From Phreatobacter aquaticus (GTDB lineage Bacteria; Pseudomonadota; Alphaproteobacteria; Rhizobiales; Phreatobacteraceae): 64,000 nucleotides of DNA. Within the stretch, counting starts at the first letter, position 1; each line of letters opens with the position of its first letter. The stretch lies in assembly GCF_005160265.1 (NCBI RefSeq), contig NZ_CP039865.1, forward strand, positions 634,501 through 698,500, in the 5' to 3' direction. The notes under the pieces were generated by a model, which was given only the letters and a program-made list of their open reading frames with translations, had not been told where the DNA came from and did not search any database. Shown in pieces: positions 63,884 through 64,000 of this stretch. The translations under genes were made by a program, and so were the position numbers.

Positions 63884-64000
63884 TCAGGGCTTCTGCGTCA
63901 GCCCCAGCCGCTTCGCCGCGATCCGGTCCAGCCAGCGATGCGGCAGGATCAGCGGCAAGAGCCAGTTGGTCAGCGGTGACGCCGTCACCGCATAGCGCAC
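63884..64000 (-). CDS. C-terminal fragment, probable short-chain dehydrogenase (truncated by window edge)
   Basis: Only the last 38 codons are present. They encode the end of a protein with SPLTNWLLPLILPHRWLDRI and GLTQKP at the terminus, resembling the C-terminal tail of membrane-associated SDR family oxidoreductases, whose last helix has the L-L-P-x-R-x-x-D-R pattern. The cofactor and catalytic motifs lie outside the window. The reading frame is open to the edge and convergent with cnoX. Confidence 0.55.
   Translation of the reverse strand: MRYAVTASPLTNWLLPLILPHRWLDRIAAKRLGLTQKP

Overview
The window is high-GC chromosomal DNA from an alphaproteobacterium, most likely of the order Hyphomicrobiales (Rhizobiales). 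The evidence is the gene content and order (aroK-aroB-CorC-type gene; ComF-Grx3-Nit-DUF1178; RidA-chorismate mutase-HisC-TyrC), the protein sequences, and several families of palindromic intergenic repeats (cgtcatccccggcgag and cctcatcctgagg types) familiar from Bradyrhizobium, Bosea and Phreatobacter-like genomes. The genus cannot be fixed from the sequence alone. No rRNA, tRNA, CRISPR array, prophage or transposase gene was seen. Both edges cut through genes: the 3' end of a shikimate kinase on the left and the 3' end of a probable short-chain dehydrogenase on the right.

Layout. 0-8.7 kb is a plus-strand biosynthetic block: aroK/aroB, a CorC-like CBS transporter coupled to methylglyoxal synthase, leuD, RidA, chorismate mutase, hisC, tyrC, a DUF985 cupin and a GNAT protein, with one minus-strand bolA. 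8.7-24 kb is mixed housekeeping: DMT exporter, infA, cspA, a Na/Pi cotransporter with a perfect Pho box beside it, two TauE/SafE exporters (one divergent from an ArsR-type regulator), a RecD2-like helicase, an MscS-type channel, an AsmA protein and a two-subunit 3-oxoacid CoA-transferase. 24-32 kb holds an SDR and a complete branched-chain-type ABC importer (livG-livH-livM-SBP-livF) translationally coupled to an acyl-CoA ligase, then a compositionally odd gene with uracil-DNA-glycosylase-like features.

32-42 kb carries an MDR reductase, a secreted protein, the DUF1178/Nit/Grx/ComF operon, trxA, benE, ahcY (with a palindrome resembling the SahR operator) and argE. 42.4-48.9 kb is the most unusual stretch: five consecutive paralogous M20D amidohydrolase genes, all with intact metal ligands, adjacent to argE, which has the same fold. 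Copies 3 and 4 were duplicated together with their leader and an intergenic palindrome. Copy 5 is translationally coupled to a Gfo/Idh/MocA dehydrogenase.

49.8-64 kb contains a GMC oxidoreductase, denD, sfsA, a lysine-2,3-aminomutase-like radical SAM enzyme, pckA, a TPR lipoprotein, an FAD amine oxidase, a YiiX-like hydrolase, an RraA-family protein, an enoyl-CoA hydratase coupled to an alpha-methylacyl-CoA racemase, and the thioredoxin-TPR co-chaperone CnoX. Broadly, the region combines core anabolism with uptake and breakdown of organic acids and N-acyl compounds. No single undescribed system is proven. The amidohydrolase array is the best candidate for new biology.
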